Assembly (NCBI RefSeq): GCF_042675745.1
Contig: NZ_JBHTJM010000008.1
Coordinates: 426,330 to 490,329 of the forward strand
Direction: 5' to 3'
From: Pseudofulvibacter geojedonensis
GTDB taxonomy: Bacteria; Bacteroidota; Bacteroidia; Flavobacteriales; Flavobacteriaceae
Length of the DNA: 64,000 bases
This document shows, one piece after another, positions 36,271-45,039 of the stretch (position 1 is its first letter; each line of letters begins with the position of its first letter). A model generated the notes under the pieces. That model worked only from the letters and a program-made list of their open reading frames with translations. It was not told the origin of the DNA and did no database searches. The position numbers and the translations under genes were made by a program.

Positions 36271-37353
36271 TTATTTTTTGTAGAAAGGTAATTTAACAAC
36301 TGTAGCAGGTATTTGTTTTTTTCTAACCTGAATGTAAATCTTACTTCCCGGTGCTTTTAAGTTATTAGGAACATAGCCTAAACCAATTCCTTTACCTAAA
36401 GAAGGAGATTGTGTTCCAGAAGTAACTTCTCCAATTTTATTTCCTTCTTCATTAACAATATCATATCCCTGACGAGGAATACCTCTTTCGTCTAATTCAA
36501 AAGCTACTAAGCGATTTTCAGGACCACGTTCTTTTTCTTCCTTTAGAGCTTCTGCATTCACAAAATCTTTGGTGAATTTAGTTATCCATCCTAATCCAGC
36601 TTCAATAGGAGAAGTAGTATCATTTATATCATTTCCATATAAGCAATACCCCATTTCTAAGCGTAAAGTATCTCTTGCAGCAAGTCCAATAGGTTTAATT
36701 CCAAAATCTGCTCCAGCTTTAAGTACATTCTCCCAAATAGTTTCTGCATCTTCATTTTTAAAATAAATTTCAAAACCTCCAGAACCAGTATATCCTGTAG
36801 CAGAAATAATAACATCGTTTATTCCAGCAAATGCTCCAATTTGGAAAGTATAGTACTTCATATTAATCAAGTCTATATCTGTTAAACTTTGCATAGCTTC
36901 TGCAGCTTTAGGGCCTTGAATAGCTAATAAAGAATATTCATCAGAATTATTTTCCATAGTAACACCTAAATCATTGTGTTTAGAAATCCAATTCCAATCT
37001 TTATCTATATTAGAGGCATTAACAACTAACATGTATTCTTCTTCAGCTATGCGATAGATAATTAAATCATCAACAATACCTCCTTCATAATTAGGTAAAC
37101 AAGAGTATTGAGCTTGCCCGATCACTAGTTTAGAAGCGTCATTAGAACAAATTTTCTGAATTAAAGCTAAGGCATTTTCACCTTTTAAGTGAAACTCTCC
37201 CATGTGCGAAACATCAAACACACCAACACCTTGGCGTACGGTTTCGTGTTCTATAGTTACTCCTTCATATTGTACAGGCATATTGTAACCTGCAAAGGGA
37301 ACCATTTTGGCTCCTAAGTTTTCGTGTATATGCGATAAAGCTGTATTTTTCAT
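36271..37353 (-). CDS. gcvT: Glycine cleavage system aminomethyltransferase (T protein)
   Basis: Transfers the methylene group from the H-protein lipoyl arm to tetrahydrofolate, releasing ammonia. It has 360 residues. MVPFAGYNMPVQYEGV near the start, GVFDVSHMGEFHLKG, the folate-site ATGYTGSGGFEIYF and LAARDTLRLEMGYCLYGNDI are all conserved. C-terminal GTQSPSLGKGIGLGYV is intact. The other gcv genes are not in the window, common in Bacteroidota where gcvT, gcvH and gcvP are scattered. Confidence 0.97.
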   Translation of the reverse strand: MKNTALSHIHENLGAKMVPFAGYNMPVQYEGVTIEHETVRQGVGVFDVSHMGEFHLKGENALALIQKICSNDASKLVIGQAQYSCLPNYEGGIVDDLIIYRIAEEEYMLVVNASNIDKDWNWISKHNDLGVTMENNSDEYSLLAIQGPKAAEAMQSLTDIDLINMKYYTFQIGAFAGINDVIISATGYTGSGGFEIYFKNEDAETIWENVLKAGADFGIKPIGLAARDTLRLEMGYCLYGNDINDTTSPIEAGLGWITKFTKDFVNAEALKEEKERGPENRLVAFELDERGIPRQGYDIVNEEGNKIGEVTSGTQSPSLGKGIGLGYVPNNLKAPGSKIYIQVRKKQIPATVVKLPFYKK

Positions 37354-37539
37354 TTTACCTATATTGGAATATTTTTAAAGAGATGCTAAAGTATTTAAAA
37401 AGGAACTATTGAACAACATAAACCTTAATAATATAATGAAGCGTTATGGTGTTTTTTTATGATTTTATATAATTTACCTGTAATTCAATAGATAAAGAAA
37501 AGGTTTTTTCTTACTTTTAAAATCCACTTTAATTTGTAT

Positions 37540-39087
37540 ATGAAGATCAATAAGGTTTTATGGTTGTTTTTTGTGGTGGTTCAATTTGTGAGTTATGCAC
37601 AGGAATTGGATCCCGACAAGAATTTATTCAATAAAGAAGAAATAGAATGGATAAAAGAGCATCCGGTAATACATTTTGGGTACGAACCTAACTGGCCACC
37701 TTTTGAAATTTACGAAAACGGGGAGTATTTAGGTATTTCAGGAGATTATATTGAAATGATTGAAATACATACCGATATAGATATGGTGCCTATACCCAAT
37801 ATAACTTGGCAAGAATCTATTACTGGGTTGAAAAAAGGAGAAATTAAAGTAGCTGCTATAGTAGGAATAACAGAGGATAGAGAAACATATTTAGATTTTA
37901 CAAAACCTCACGTTCAAGATCCAATGGTAATAGTTACTAGATCTAATTACAAATTTGTTAGCGGCGTAGATGATTTAGAAAATAGTTTGGTGGTCTTGCC
38001 AGATGGATATAATACAGTTGAGAAAATTACTAAAGACTATCCTTCACTAGAAGTAGTAACAACTAAAAACGTAAAAGAATGCTTGTATCAGGTTAGTACT
38101 GGACAAGCAGATGCTTTTATAGGAAGTCTATCTGTATCTTCTTATTATATGAATAATAATGGTTTCACCAATTTAAAAATTGCAGCTCCTACTCGTTATA
38201 AATATTCAGAATTTGGTTTAGCAGTAACTAAAGATTGGAGAATTTTTAGAGATATAACCCAAAAAGTATTCGACCATCTTAGCAAAGAAGAACATATTGA
38301 AATTAGAAATAAATGGGTTACTGTACCTATTGAAAAAGGAGTAAGTAGAAGTACATTAAGAAAATATGTACTATATGCATTAATAGTGTTAGCATTAATT
38401 ATCACGGTGTTTTTATTATGGAATAAGACTTTAATGAATGAAATTAAGGCTAGAAAAAAAATTGAATTAGATTTAAAAAATAAAAATGAAGAAAAAGAAA
38501 TTCTATTAAAAGAAGTACACCATAGAGTTAAAAATAATTTACAAATAGTACATAGCATGCTTAATATGCAAGCTAGAAGAATTGATAACGATTTAACTTT
38601 AAAAGTTTTGTCAGAAAGTAAGTCAAGAGTAATGGCTATGGCTATAGTGCATAAAATATTATATGAGTCTGAAGATATTAGTACTATTAACGTTGAAAAA
38701 TATGTTCAATCTTTATCAGACAGCATTAAGAAAATATTCACTTCTTTAGATAAGGATATAAATATCAGTATCGAAATACAAAATGTATTTTTAAATATAG
38801 AAAAAGCGATTCCTATTGGTTTAATACTAAATGAGTTATTATCTAATAGTTTCGAACATGCTTTTAAAAATAGGGATAAAGGAAATATACTTATTAGAAT
38901 AGAAGAAAAGGATTCTGAGTATAATTTTTATTATTCAGATGATGGAGAAGGGGTGACTAATTATAACATGAAAACGTATAAATCTTTAGGAATGCATTTG
39001 ATATACAGGTTAGCTAATCAATTGCAAACTGAAGCAGAAATTCACGTAACAAGAGGGTTTAATTTAAGTTTTTCTTTTAAGGTATAG
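37540..39087 (+). CDS. Sensor histidine kinase with periplasmic solute-binding domain (HisKA_2)
   Basis: 515 residues from the ATG at 37540. A signal peptide (VLWLFFVVVQFVSYAQ) leads to a bacterial extracellular solute-binding family 3 domain at about 28-265 (WIKEHPVIHFGYEPNWPPFEIYENG, ITEDRETYLDFTKPH). A single transmembrane helix (about 272-294) and short coiled coil follow, then a HisKA_2 helix with the phosphate-accepting His in EVHHRVKNNLQ and an HATPase_c domain (NELLSNSFEHAF, DDGEG, SLGMHL). It likely senses an amino acid or related ligand outside. No response regulator is adjacent, so the partner is elsewhere. Confidence 0.9.
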   Translation: MKINKVLWLFFVVVQFVSYAQELDPDKNLFNKEEIEWIKEHPVIHFGYEPNWPPFEIYENGEYLGISGDYIEMIEIHTDIDMVPIPNITWQESITGLKKGEIKVAAIVGITEDRETYLDFTKPHVQDPMVIVTRSNYKFVSGVDDLENSLVVLPDGYNTVEKITKDYPSLEVVTTKNVKECLYQVSTGQADAFIGSLSVSSYYMNNNGFTNLKIAAPTRYKYSEFGLAVTKDWRIFRDITQKVFDHLSKEEHIEIRNKWVTVPIEKGVSRSTLRKYVLYALIVLALIITVFLLWNKTLMNEIKARKKIELDLKNKNEEKEILLKEVHHRVKNNLQIVHSMLNMQARRIDNDLTLKVLSESKSRVMAMAIVHKILYESEDISTINVEKYVQSLSDSIKKIFTSLDKDINISIEIQNVFLNIEKAIPIGLILNELLSNSFEHAFKNRDKGNILIRIEEKDSEYNFYYSDDGEGVTNYNMKTYKSLGMHLIYRLANQLQTEAEIHVTRGFNLSFSFKV

Positions 39088-39107
39088 ATAATGTTAATAA
39101 GTGCTTT

Positions 39108-40676
39108 TTAAGAGCTACAAGACAACATAGAACACCCAACTTTATGCCTAGCCCATTCTGGTCTTTTTACAAACCACTTTTCTTTATTTGGCTGTTCATC
39201 ATAAGGTTTTTTTAATAGTTGGTATAACTCATCTATTAAGCTGTAATCTCCTTTATTGGCATCATCTATAGCTAATTGAGCCATGTAATTTCTCAAAACA
39301 TATTTAGGATTTATTAAGTCCATTTTTCTTTTTCGCTCTTGATGAGTTATTTTTTCAGAGAGCAAACGCTGATCGTATGTATTAAACCAATCTAGCCAAA
39401 TTGATTTGATATTTTCTTTTACTTCGTTTGGTTTATAAAAAGCTTCGGTTAAGCATTTAGGTAATGTTTTTATTTCCGTTTCAATACTAGTAAACTCACT
39501 AAGCTTTCTAAAGAAAATAGTCATATCAGTTTCAGTAAAATGAAGATTTTCTTCTAGTTGCTTAATCAATAGAGTATCTCTAGCATCTTTCTCGAACAAA
39601 CCAATTTTAGACTTCATCATTTCTAAATGCTTCGCATCAAAATCTATTTTATACTGGTTCAGTATATCTTCAAATGGTTTAGCTTCTTCAACTAACGGGT
39701 ATAAAGCATTGGCTAATTGTAGTAAATTCCATAAACCTATATTGGGTTGATTGCCAAATCGGTAACGTTTCTGCTGCCTGTCTGTAGTATTTGGAGTCCA
39801 ATCAAAATCGTAACCTTCTAGCCAACCATAAGGTCCGTAATCTATGGTCTGACCTAGAATTGACATATTATCGGTATTCATAACACCATGCACAAAACCA
39901 ACTCGTTGCCAATGAATAATCATCTCTAAAGTTTTTTCACTTACTAGTCTAAAAAACTCAATGTATTTGTCTTTTCCGCTTGATGTTATTTCTGGATAAT
40001 GATGTTTTATAGAGTAATCTGCTAAAGCTTGTAAAGTGTTATAATCTTTTCTAGCTGATAATATTTCAAAACTTCCAAAGCGAATAAAACTCTCTGAAAC
40101 TCTACAAACAATTGCACCTTTTTCATAAGCAGGATTGCCATCATACAGCATATCTCTCATTACCTGATCTCCGGTTAACGACAAACTTAATGCACGAGTA
40201 GTAGGCACTCCTAAATGGAACATAGCTTCGCTACATAAATACTCACGGATAGAAGATCTTAAAACAGCTAAGCCATCAGCCGTTCTAGAGTAAGGAGTTT
40301 CACCGGCTCCTTTTAGTTGTAAAGTCCAATTTTTATCGACTATTCGTATCTGTGTTAAATTAATAGCTCTACCATCACCTAACTGTCCAGCCCAATTACC
40401 AAATTGATGTCCGCCATAACACATAGCATACGGGTGTGTGTCTTTTAGAACCTTGTTGCCTGTAACAACATCTAAAAACTCTTTGGTTTGACTCGTTTCT
40501 TTAGAAATACTTAAAGTATTTAGTAATTCATCAGAAACATGAAGCAATTCGGGATTGCTAGTTTTTTTAGGAGTTACGTAAGAAAAACAAGCATTGTGAA
40601 CTTGCCTTCTAGTATTGTTTAAATTAGAATCAGAAGGGAGTTCCTTAGTAAAAGTATTATGTAGGTTTAGTTTCAA
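39108..40676 (-). CDS. selO: Protein adenylyltransferase SelO (YdiU/UPF0061)
   Basis: Pseudokinase-fold enzyme that transfers AMP to Ser/Thr/Tyr of target proteins, linked in E. coli and yeast to redox homeostasis. It has 522 residues. Hallmarks are CYGGHQFGNWAGQLGDGRA, LQLKGAGETPYSRTADGLAVLRSS, GFVHGVMNTDNMSILG with the metal-binding Asn, and DYGPYGW. The C-terminus ends CSMLSCSS, so the last Cys replaces the selenocysteine of eukaryotic SelO and could form a regulatory disulfide. It overlaps msrA by 4 bp in an operon of methionine sulfoxide reductases, fitting a redox role. Confidence 0.95.
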   Translation of the reverse strand: MKLNLHNTFTKELPSDSNLNNTRRQVHNACFSYVTPKKTSNPELLHVSDELLNTLSISKETSQTKEFLDVVTGNKVLKDTHPYAMCYGGHQFGNWAGQLGDGRAINLTQIRIVDKNWTLQLKGAGETPYSRTADGLAVLRSSIREYLCSEAMFHLGVPTTRALSLSLTGDQVMRDMLYDGNPAYEKGAIVCRVSESFIRFGSFEILSARKDYNTLQALADYSIKHHYPEITSSGKDKYIEFFRLVSEKTLEMIIHWQRVGFVHGVMNTDNMSILGQTIDYGPYGWLEGYDFDWTPNTTDRQQKRYRFGNQPNIGLWNLLQLANALYPLVEEAKPFEDILNQYKIDFDAKHLEMMKSKIGLFEKDARDTLLIKQLEENLHFTETDMTIFFRKLSEFTSIETEIKTLPKCLTEAFYKPNEVKENIKSIWLDWFNTYDQRLLSEKITHQERKRKMDLINPKYVLRNYMAQLAIDDANKGDYSLIDELYQLLKKPYDEQPNKEKWFVKRPEWARHKVGCSMLSCSS

Positions 40677-41218
40677 ACGAAATCATTTTTTAATTTATCA
40701 GCATAAAACTCACGGAGTTTTGCCAGTTTAGGATTAATTACAAAGGTACAATAACCGTACTCTTTATTATTATTGTAAAAGTCTTGATGTTCTTTTTCTG
40801 CTTCGTAAAACTTAATGTATTCTACTAACTCTGTAATAATAGGGTTAGGGTAGTAGGGAGTTAATTTTGTAAAAACCGTTTCTACTATTTGTTTTTGCTC
40901 TTCAGAATGATAAAAAATAATAGATCGGTACTCGGTTCCTACATCGGCTCCTTGTCTGTTTAAGGTTGTGGGATCATGAGTAGTCATAAATATAATGATG
41001 ATTTCTTGGTAGCTAATAATTTCTGGATTGAATTCTAACTGAATAACCTCGGCATGCCCCGTTAAGCCAGAACATACCTCACGATAAGTAGGGTGACCAG
41101 GAACGGTACCACCACTATAACCAGACGTTACCTTTAAGATTCCTTTTACTCGTTGAAAAACAGCTTCAGTACACCAAAAACATCCACCACCAAATGTTGC
41201 TAATTGGGTATTATTCAT
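40673..41218 (-). CDS. msrA: Peptide-methionine (S)-S-oxide reductase
   Basis: Repairs methionine-S-sulfoxide in proteins. 181 residues; the catalytic Cys13 is in GGGCFWCTEAVF, with GYSGG, TGHAEVIQLEF and HDPTTLNRQGADVGTEYRS as further family blocks. No signal peptide, so cytoplasmic. It overlaps msrB by 8 bp upstream and selO by 4 bp downstream, which argues for translational coupling of all three. Confidence 0.97.
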   Translation of the reverse strand: MNNTQLATFGGGCFWCTEAVFQRVKGILKVTSGYSGGTVPGHPTYREVCSGLTGHAEVIQLEFNPEIISYQEIIIIFMTTHDPTTLNRQGADVGTEYRSIIFYHSEEQKQIVETVFTKLTPYYPNPIITELVEYIKFYEAEKEHQDFYNNNKEYGYCTFVINPKLAKLREFYADKLKNDFV

Positions 41219-41660
41219 TAGTATCTAATTGTAAAGATGCTGAATTAATACAATAACGCAATCCACTCGGTTCTGGACCGTCAGGGAATACATGACCTAG
41301 ATGAGCATCGCAAGTATTGCATAAAGTTTCTACTCTAATCATACCGTACGATTCGTCTTTTATATATTGAATAGCATTTTCTTTTATAGGTTGAGTAAAA
41401 CTAGGCCAACCCGTGCCAGATTCAAATTTAATGGTTGAATTGAATAATGGTGTATTACAACAAATACAATTATATTTACCTAGTTCGTGGCTAGTACAAT
41501 AGTCACCAGTTCCCGGGGCTTCTGTACCATGTTGTCGAGTAATTCTAAACGACTCTGGTGATAAAATTTCTTTCCATTCATTATCACTCTTTTCAACTCG
41601 CTTATCAGGAGCTAAATTTCCATTAACACAATAATCAATAATATTTTTCCAGGTAATCAT
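41211..41660 (-). CDS. msrB: Peptide-methionine (R)-S-oxide reductase
   Basis: Repairs methionine-R-sulfoxide. 149 residues; catalytic Cys137 in RYCINSASL, zinc-binding pairs CICC (65-68) and CNTC (114-117), and FESGTGWPSF in between. The N-terminus (DKRVEKSDNEWKEILSPESFRITRQHGTE) is typical. Cytoplasmic. Tightly packed: 4-bp overlap with the DUF3995 gene and 8-bp overlap with msrA. Confidence 0.97.
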   Translation of the reverse strand: MITWKNIIDYCVNGNLAPDKRVEKSDNEWKEILSPESFRITRQHGTEAPGTGDYCTSHELGKYNCICCNTPLFNSTIKFESGTGWPSFTQPIKENAIQYIKDESYGMIRVETLCNTCDAHLGHVFPDGPEPSGLRYCINSASLQLDTNE

Positions 41661-42088
41661 AAATAATCAATTATAATAACACTTAAAAAACCTAAAACAC
41701 TAATAAATGAGCATAAAGGGATATATATTTTAGTATCAGCCTTAGCAAAAACTGTGTCTGTTACTTTTTTAAATAAACCAACATATTTAAAATCTCCAAT
41801 TACTCTAATAAAAAAGAGTATAGGAATGATATAGCTACTAATATTAATAATCGATTTGCTAATAGGTGTTGATATAAAATTTGCTTTTATTAAATAAATA
41901 CTTCCAAAAAACAATAGTACTAAACCAACGAATATGGTTATTAATTTTCCTGGTAATTTTCCTTTTTCATTTTTGTTTCTAGTAGGTATAGCTTGTTCTA
42001 AACCATATTTACCACCAAAAGCCCAATAAAAATGCATAAATGCTAAAAAAGAAAATGTAGCCATTAGTATCGAGTGTATAATATTCAT
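41657..42088 (-). CDS. DUF3995 four-helix membrane protein
   Basis: 143 residues with four membrane helices (about 3-22, 48-66, 77-97, 120-140). The first helix ends in FMHFYWAFGGKYGLEQAIP, the family hallmark with conserved His and Trp. The function of DUF3995 is not known; the placement in an msrB-msrA-selO operon suggests a link to redox or quinone chemistry at the membrane, but this is inference only. It overlaps msrB by 4 bp. Confidence 0.82.
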   Translation of the reverse strand: MNIIHSILMATFSFLAFMHFYWAFGGKYGLEQAIPTRNKNEKGKLPGKLITIFVGLVLLFFGSIYLIKANFISTPISKSIINISSYIIPILFFIRVIGDFKYVGLFKKVTDTVFAKADTKIYIPLCSFISVLGFLSVIIIDYL

Positions 42089-42097
42089 TTCTTTAAT

Positions 42098-42613
42098 TTA
42101 AGAGTTAATATATTCATGACAGTCTAATTGTCCGTTTAAATAACCTAAGTCGGTTTCATGTAATAAAATTCCATGTTCCAAATAAGCCTTTAAATTGGCT
42201 ATCCAAAATGTCCAACCATTGCTACAACCGCAATACAGTTTAAATTTATTAGTATCGTCTGTAGGAATATTAGATTGTGTTAATTCTAATAAGGTATGGT
42301 CTTCCTTTTGAGTTAATTGTATATTTACTTGAGCATCTCCAGCAAAAGAAAAAACTAATTTATCCTTTCCATTAGCTTCTAGAATTGTGCCTTTTTCTTC
42401 ACCATCCCAATTATGCCATTTCCAGCTATAAGAATCTCCCTTTTCTGTATTTTCATTTTGTTTTCTAGGCTTTCCATTAGTATCAGTAAAAACAGCTTCA
42501 CGTAAAAACCAAGTACATATAATTTCTGAACTAGCCCAAGCATTATAAACTGTTTGTATATTTTTTTTTAGATGGATTTTCTTTGTAAAAGAACTCCAGT
42601 TAATAGTATCCAT
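42098..42613 (-). CDS. SRPBCC (AHSA1-like) domain protein
   Basis: 171 residues, START/Bet v 1-like fold. TKKIHLKKNIQTVYNAWASSEIICTWFLREAVF and the C-terminal GWTFWIANLKAYLEHGI are AHSA1-type signatures; the fold makes a hydrophobic ligand pocket. Members range from chaperone co-factors to small-molecule binders, so no reaction is claimed. It is the first gene of the msrB-msrA-selO operon, with a terminator of the thr operon just upstream. Confidence 0.85.
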   Translation of the reverse strand: MDTINWSSFTKKIHLKKNIQTVYNAWASSEIICTWFLREAVFTDTNGKPRKQNENTEKGDSYSWKWHNWDGEEKGTILEANGKDKLVFSFAGDAQVNIQLTQKEDHTLLELTQSNIPTDDTNKFKLYCGCSNGWTFWIANLKAYLEHGILLHETDLGYLNGQLDCHEYINS

Positions 42614-42668
42614 AATCGATTAGTTTTAGCTTGTCATAAAGATACAAAGTATACCTGTATAAAACATA

Positions 42669-42705
42669 AAAACCGAATAGATAATTATAATAACTATTCG
42701 GTTTT
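42669..42705 (-). terminator. Terminator of the thr operon
   Basis: A perfect 12-bp stem (AAAACCGAATAG / CTATTCGGTTTT) with a 13-nt AT loop, 19 bp beyond the thrC stop. Confidence 0.88.
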
Positions 42706-42723
42706 ATATACGTAGTTATAAAC

Positions 42724-44034
42724 TTATAGATGAATACATTTTTCTTTACGTTGAAGAAAGTTTTTTAATTCTAGGTAACTACTAATTTCTTTTGATAAAG
42801 ATTTTTTATTTAAAATGCCAGATATGCTTTTTGGCAACGGTATTTTTTCGCCTATAATTGGCTCTACAACATCTAAGAACTTAATAGGATGAGCAGTTTC
42901 TAAACTAATACCAATTGTATTTGTTTGTTCTTCTTGATATTTGCCTAAGCCCAATAAACCAACTGCTCCATGAGGATCTGCGATGTAATTATATTTGTCT
43001 TTAAGGATTTTAATAGCTTGCTTGGTTTCATTATCAGAAAAACTATAAGCAGATAAGTTTTCTTTTAATAGATTAAAATCATTTTTAAAAAGCGCTTCAA
43101 TACGAATAAAATTGCTTGGGTCTCCAACATCCATAGCGTTAGATATGGTTTGTTTAGATGGTTTTGGGCTATAATTTCCAGTTGCCAAATAGTCTGTTGC
43201 TACTTTATTTGCATTATTGCTAGCTATAAAGTGTTTAATTGGTAATCCTAATTGCTTGGCTACTAGTCCTGCACAGATATTTCCGAAATTTCCAGAAGGT
43301 ACAGAAACAACAATATCTTTATTCTTTTCTTTTAATTGCTTATAAGCAAAGAAATAATACCACATTTGTGGTAACCAGCGAGCAATATTGATGGAATTAG
43401 CTGAAGTTAAAGATATGCCTTGTAATTCTTTATCAATAAAGGCTGATTTAACCATTTCTTGACAATCGTCAAAACTACCATTTACTGCTAAAGCGGTAAT
43501 ATTTTCTCCTAAAGTTGTTAGTTGAAGCTCTTGTATATGACTAACTTTTCCTTTTGGATATAAAATAACAATATCGATATTTTCTGCTTTGTAAAAACCA
43601 TTAGCAACAGCACTTCCTGTATCGCCAGAAGTGGCTACTAGAACAGTTGTTTTGTATTCTTTTTTAGCAGAAAAATAGGCTAGGCATCTTGACATAAATC
43701 GAGCACCAACATCTTTAAAAGCGAGAGTAGGTCCATGGAATAATTCTAAAACATATCGCTTGTCATTTAGTTTTACTAACGGAAAATGAAACGATAAAAC
43801 GTCTTTAATAATTTCTTTTAGAGCTATTTCAGGAATAGATTTACCAATAAATTGTTTAATGCTATGATAAGCAATTTCTTCATTTGTAAAGTATTCTATT
43901 TTTCTAAAGAAATCATCACTTAAGGCATTTATACTTTCAGGAAAGTATAAACCTTTATCGGGAGCAAGCCCTTTGATTACTGCTTCATCAAAAGAAGCTT
44001 TGTTACTTTTATTTTTAAGGCTATAATAATTCAT
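42724..44034 (-). CDS. thrC: Threonine synthase
   Basis: PLP enzyme converting O-phosphohomoserine to threonine. 436 residues from the ATG at 44034 (MNYYSLKN), the normal opening; a 23-codon in-frame extension would be coded by a REP-like repeat and is rejected. The PLP Lys is in GPTLAFKDVGARFM; ATSGDTGSAVA and VPSGNFGNI bind the cofactor phosphate and substrate. Last gene of thrA-thrB-thrC, with a 72-bp gap to thrB that is filled by the repeat. Confidence 0.97.
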   Translation of the reverse strand: MNYYSLKNKSNKASFDEAVIKGLAPDKGLYFPESINALSDDFFRKIEYFTNEEIAYHSIKQFIGKSIPEIALKEIIKDVLSFHFPLVKLNDKRYVLELFHGPTLAFKDVGARFMSRCLAYFSAKKEYKTTVLVATSGDTGSAVANGFYKAENIDIVILYPKGKVSHIQELQLTTLGENITALAVNGSFDDCQEMVKSAFIDKELQGISLTSANSINIARWLPQMWYYFFAYKQLKEKNKDIVVSVPSGNFGNICAGLVAKQLGLPIKHFIASNNANKVATDYLATGNYSPKPSKQTISNAMDVGDPSNFIRIEALFKNDFNLLKENLSAYSFSDNETKQAIKILKDKYNYIADPHGAVGLLGLGKYQEEQTNTIGISLETAHPIKFLDVVEPIIGEKIPLPKSISGILNKKSLSKEISSYLELKNFLQRKEKCIHL

Positions 44035-44103
44035 TTTGCTTATTTTTTGTTTTCTCGAGCCTAGTCGATAGATTTTAGGTTTCGACTGAGTTCGACCTGA
44101 CAT
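44035..44103 (-). repeat. REP-like inverted repeat between thrB and thrC
   Basis: On the minus strand, two related arms TCGAACTCAGTCGA and TCGACTAGGCTCGA face each other (11 of 14 positions pair) about 14 bp apart, preceded by TGTCAGG. This fits the short dispersed TGTCA...GAG(T)CGA-type repeats found in many Bacteroidota genomes. It fills nearly the whole gap between two otherwise tightly linked genes. Confidence 0.5.
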
Positions 44104-44106
44104 TAA

Positions 44107-45033
44107 CTAATCTATTTTGTAAATACCTTTTTGGTTAACTTTAGAGATATGTATATCAAAATCAACACCTATGTTTTGATATACTGTTTGCATAGTTTTT
44201 GCTACACCCTTAGCTATTTTTTTTCCTTTTGTTAAGGCAAATATTGATGGTCCAGAACCTGAAATACCAACTCCTAGAGCACCAGATTTAATTACCTGAT
44301 GTTTTAACTCATAGTAATGAGGTATTAAATCTGCTCGTTGTGGTTCAGCAATCACATCTTTCAAACAATCTCCTATTAATTTATAATTATTGGTGTATAA
44401 GCCAGCTACTAATCCACCAACATTTCCCCAATGAGTTACACCATCACGTAAAGAAATAGTAGGTTTCAATATTTTTCTTGAATCAGCAGTTTTTAACTCT
44501 ATTTGTGGATGAATAACAACAGCATACAGTTCTTCTGGACAAGCCAGTTTAATTACTTCTAAAGGTTTGTAACTTCTAACTAATGTAAAACCTCCAAATA
44601 GGGCAGGAGCAACATTATCTGCATGAGCGTTACCACTTGCTAATCTTTCACCTTCCATAGCAAATGCTACTAGTTCATTAGGAGAAAATGGTTTGCCTAA
44701 TAATTCATTCATACCCCAAACTGCACCAGCAGCACTAGCTGCAGAACTTCCTATTCCGCTTCCAGGTTTTATATTTTTAAATATTTGTATTTCGAATCCA
44801 TAATCAACTTCTAATTCTTTATATAATTCTAAAGCAGCAACTCCAGCTACATTTTTAGTAGCTTCTATGGGTAAATCTTGACCAACTATTTTACTGATAG
44901 AAATACCTTTGTTTTTAGATTTTTTGATGATCATTTCATCTCCAACGCTATCTAGCGCCATTCCTAGTACATCAAAGCCGCAAGCTAAGTTTGCTACTGT
45001 GGCCGGCGAAAAAAGTTTTATTTGATCTTGCAT
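44107..45033 (-). CDS. thrB: Homoserine kinase
   Basis: GHMP-family kinase that phosphorylates homoserine. 308 residues; the ATP loop PGSGIGSSAASAAGAV is at about 90-105, the N-terminal PATVANLACGFDVLGMAL binds substrate, and the third GHMP motif GVGISGSGPSIFAL is near the C-terminus. It starts 6 bp after thrA ends, so the two are coupled. Confidence 0.97.
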   Translation of the reverse strand: MQDQIKLFSPATVANLACGFDVLGMALDSVGDEMIIKKSKNKGISISKIVGQDLPIEATKNVAGVAALELYKELEVDYGFEIQIFKNIKPGSGIGSSAASAAGAVWGMNELLGKPFSPNELVAFAMEGERLASGNAHADNVAPALFGGFTLVRSYKPLEVIKLACPEELYAVVIHPQIELKTADSRKILKPTISLRDGVTHWGNVGGLVAGLYTNNYKLIGDCLKDVIAEPQRADLIPHYYELKHQVIKSGALGVGISGSGPSIFALTKGKKIAKGVAKTMQTVYQNIGVDFDIHISKVNQKGIYKID

Positions 45034-45039
45034 AGCTAT

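Noticed and set aside
44035..44103. N-terminal extension of thrC
   Set aside because: The extra 23 codons are encoded by a repeat element and have no counterpart in threonine synthases.
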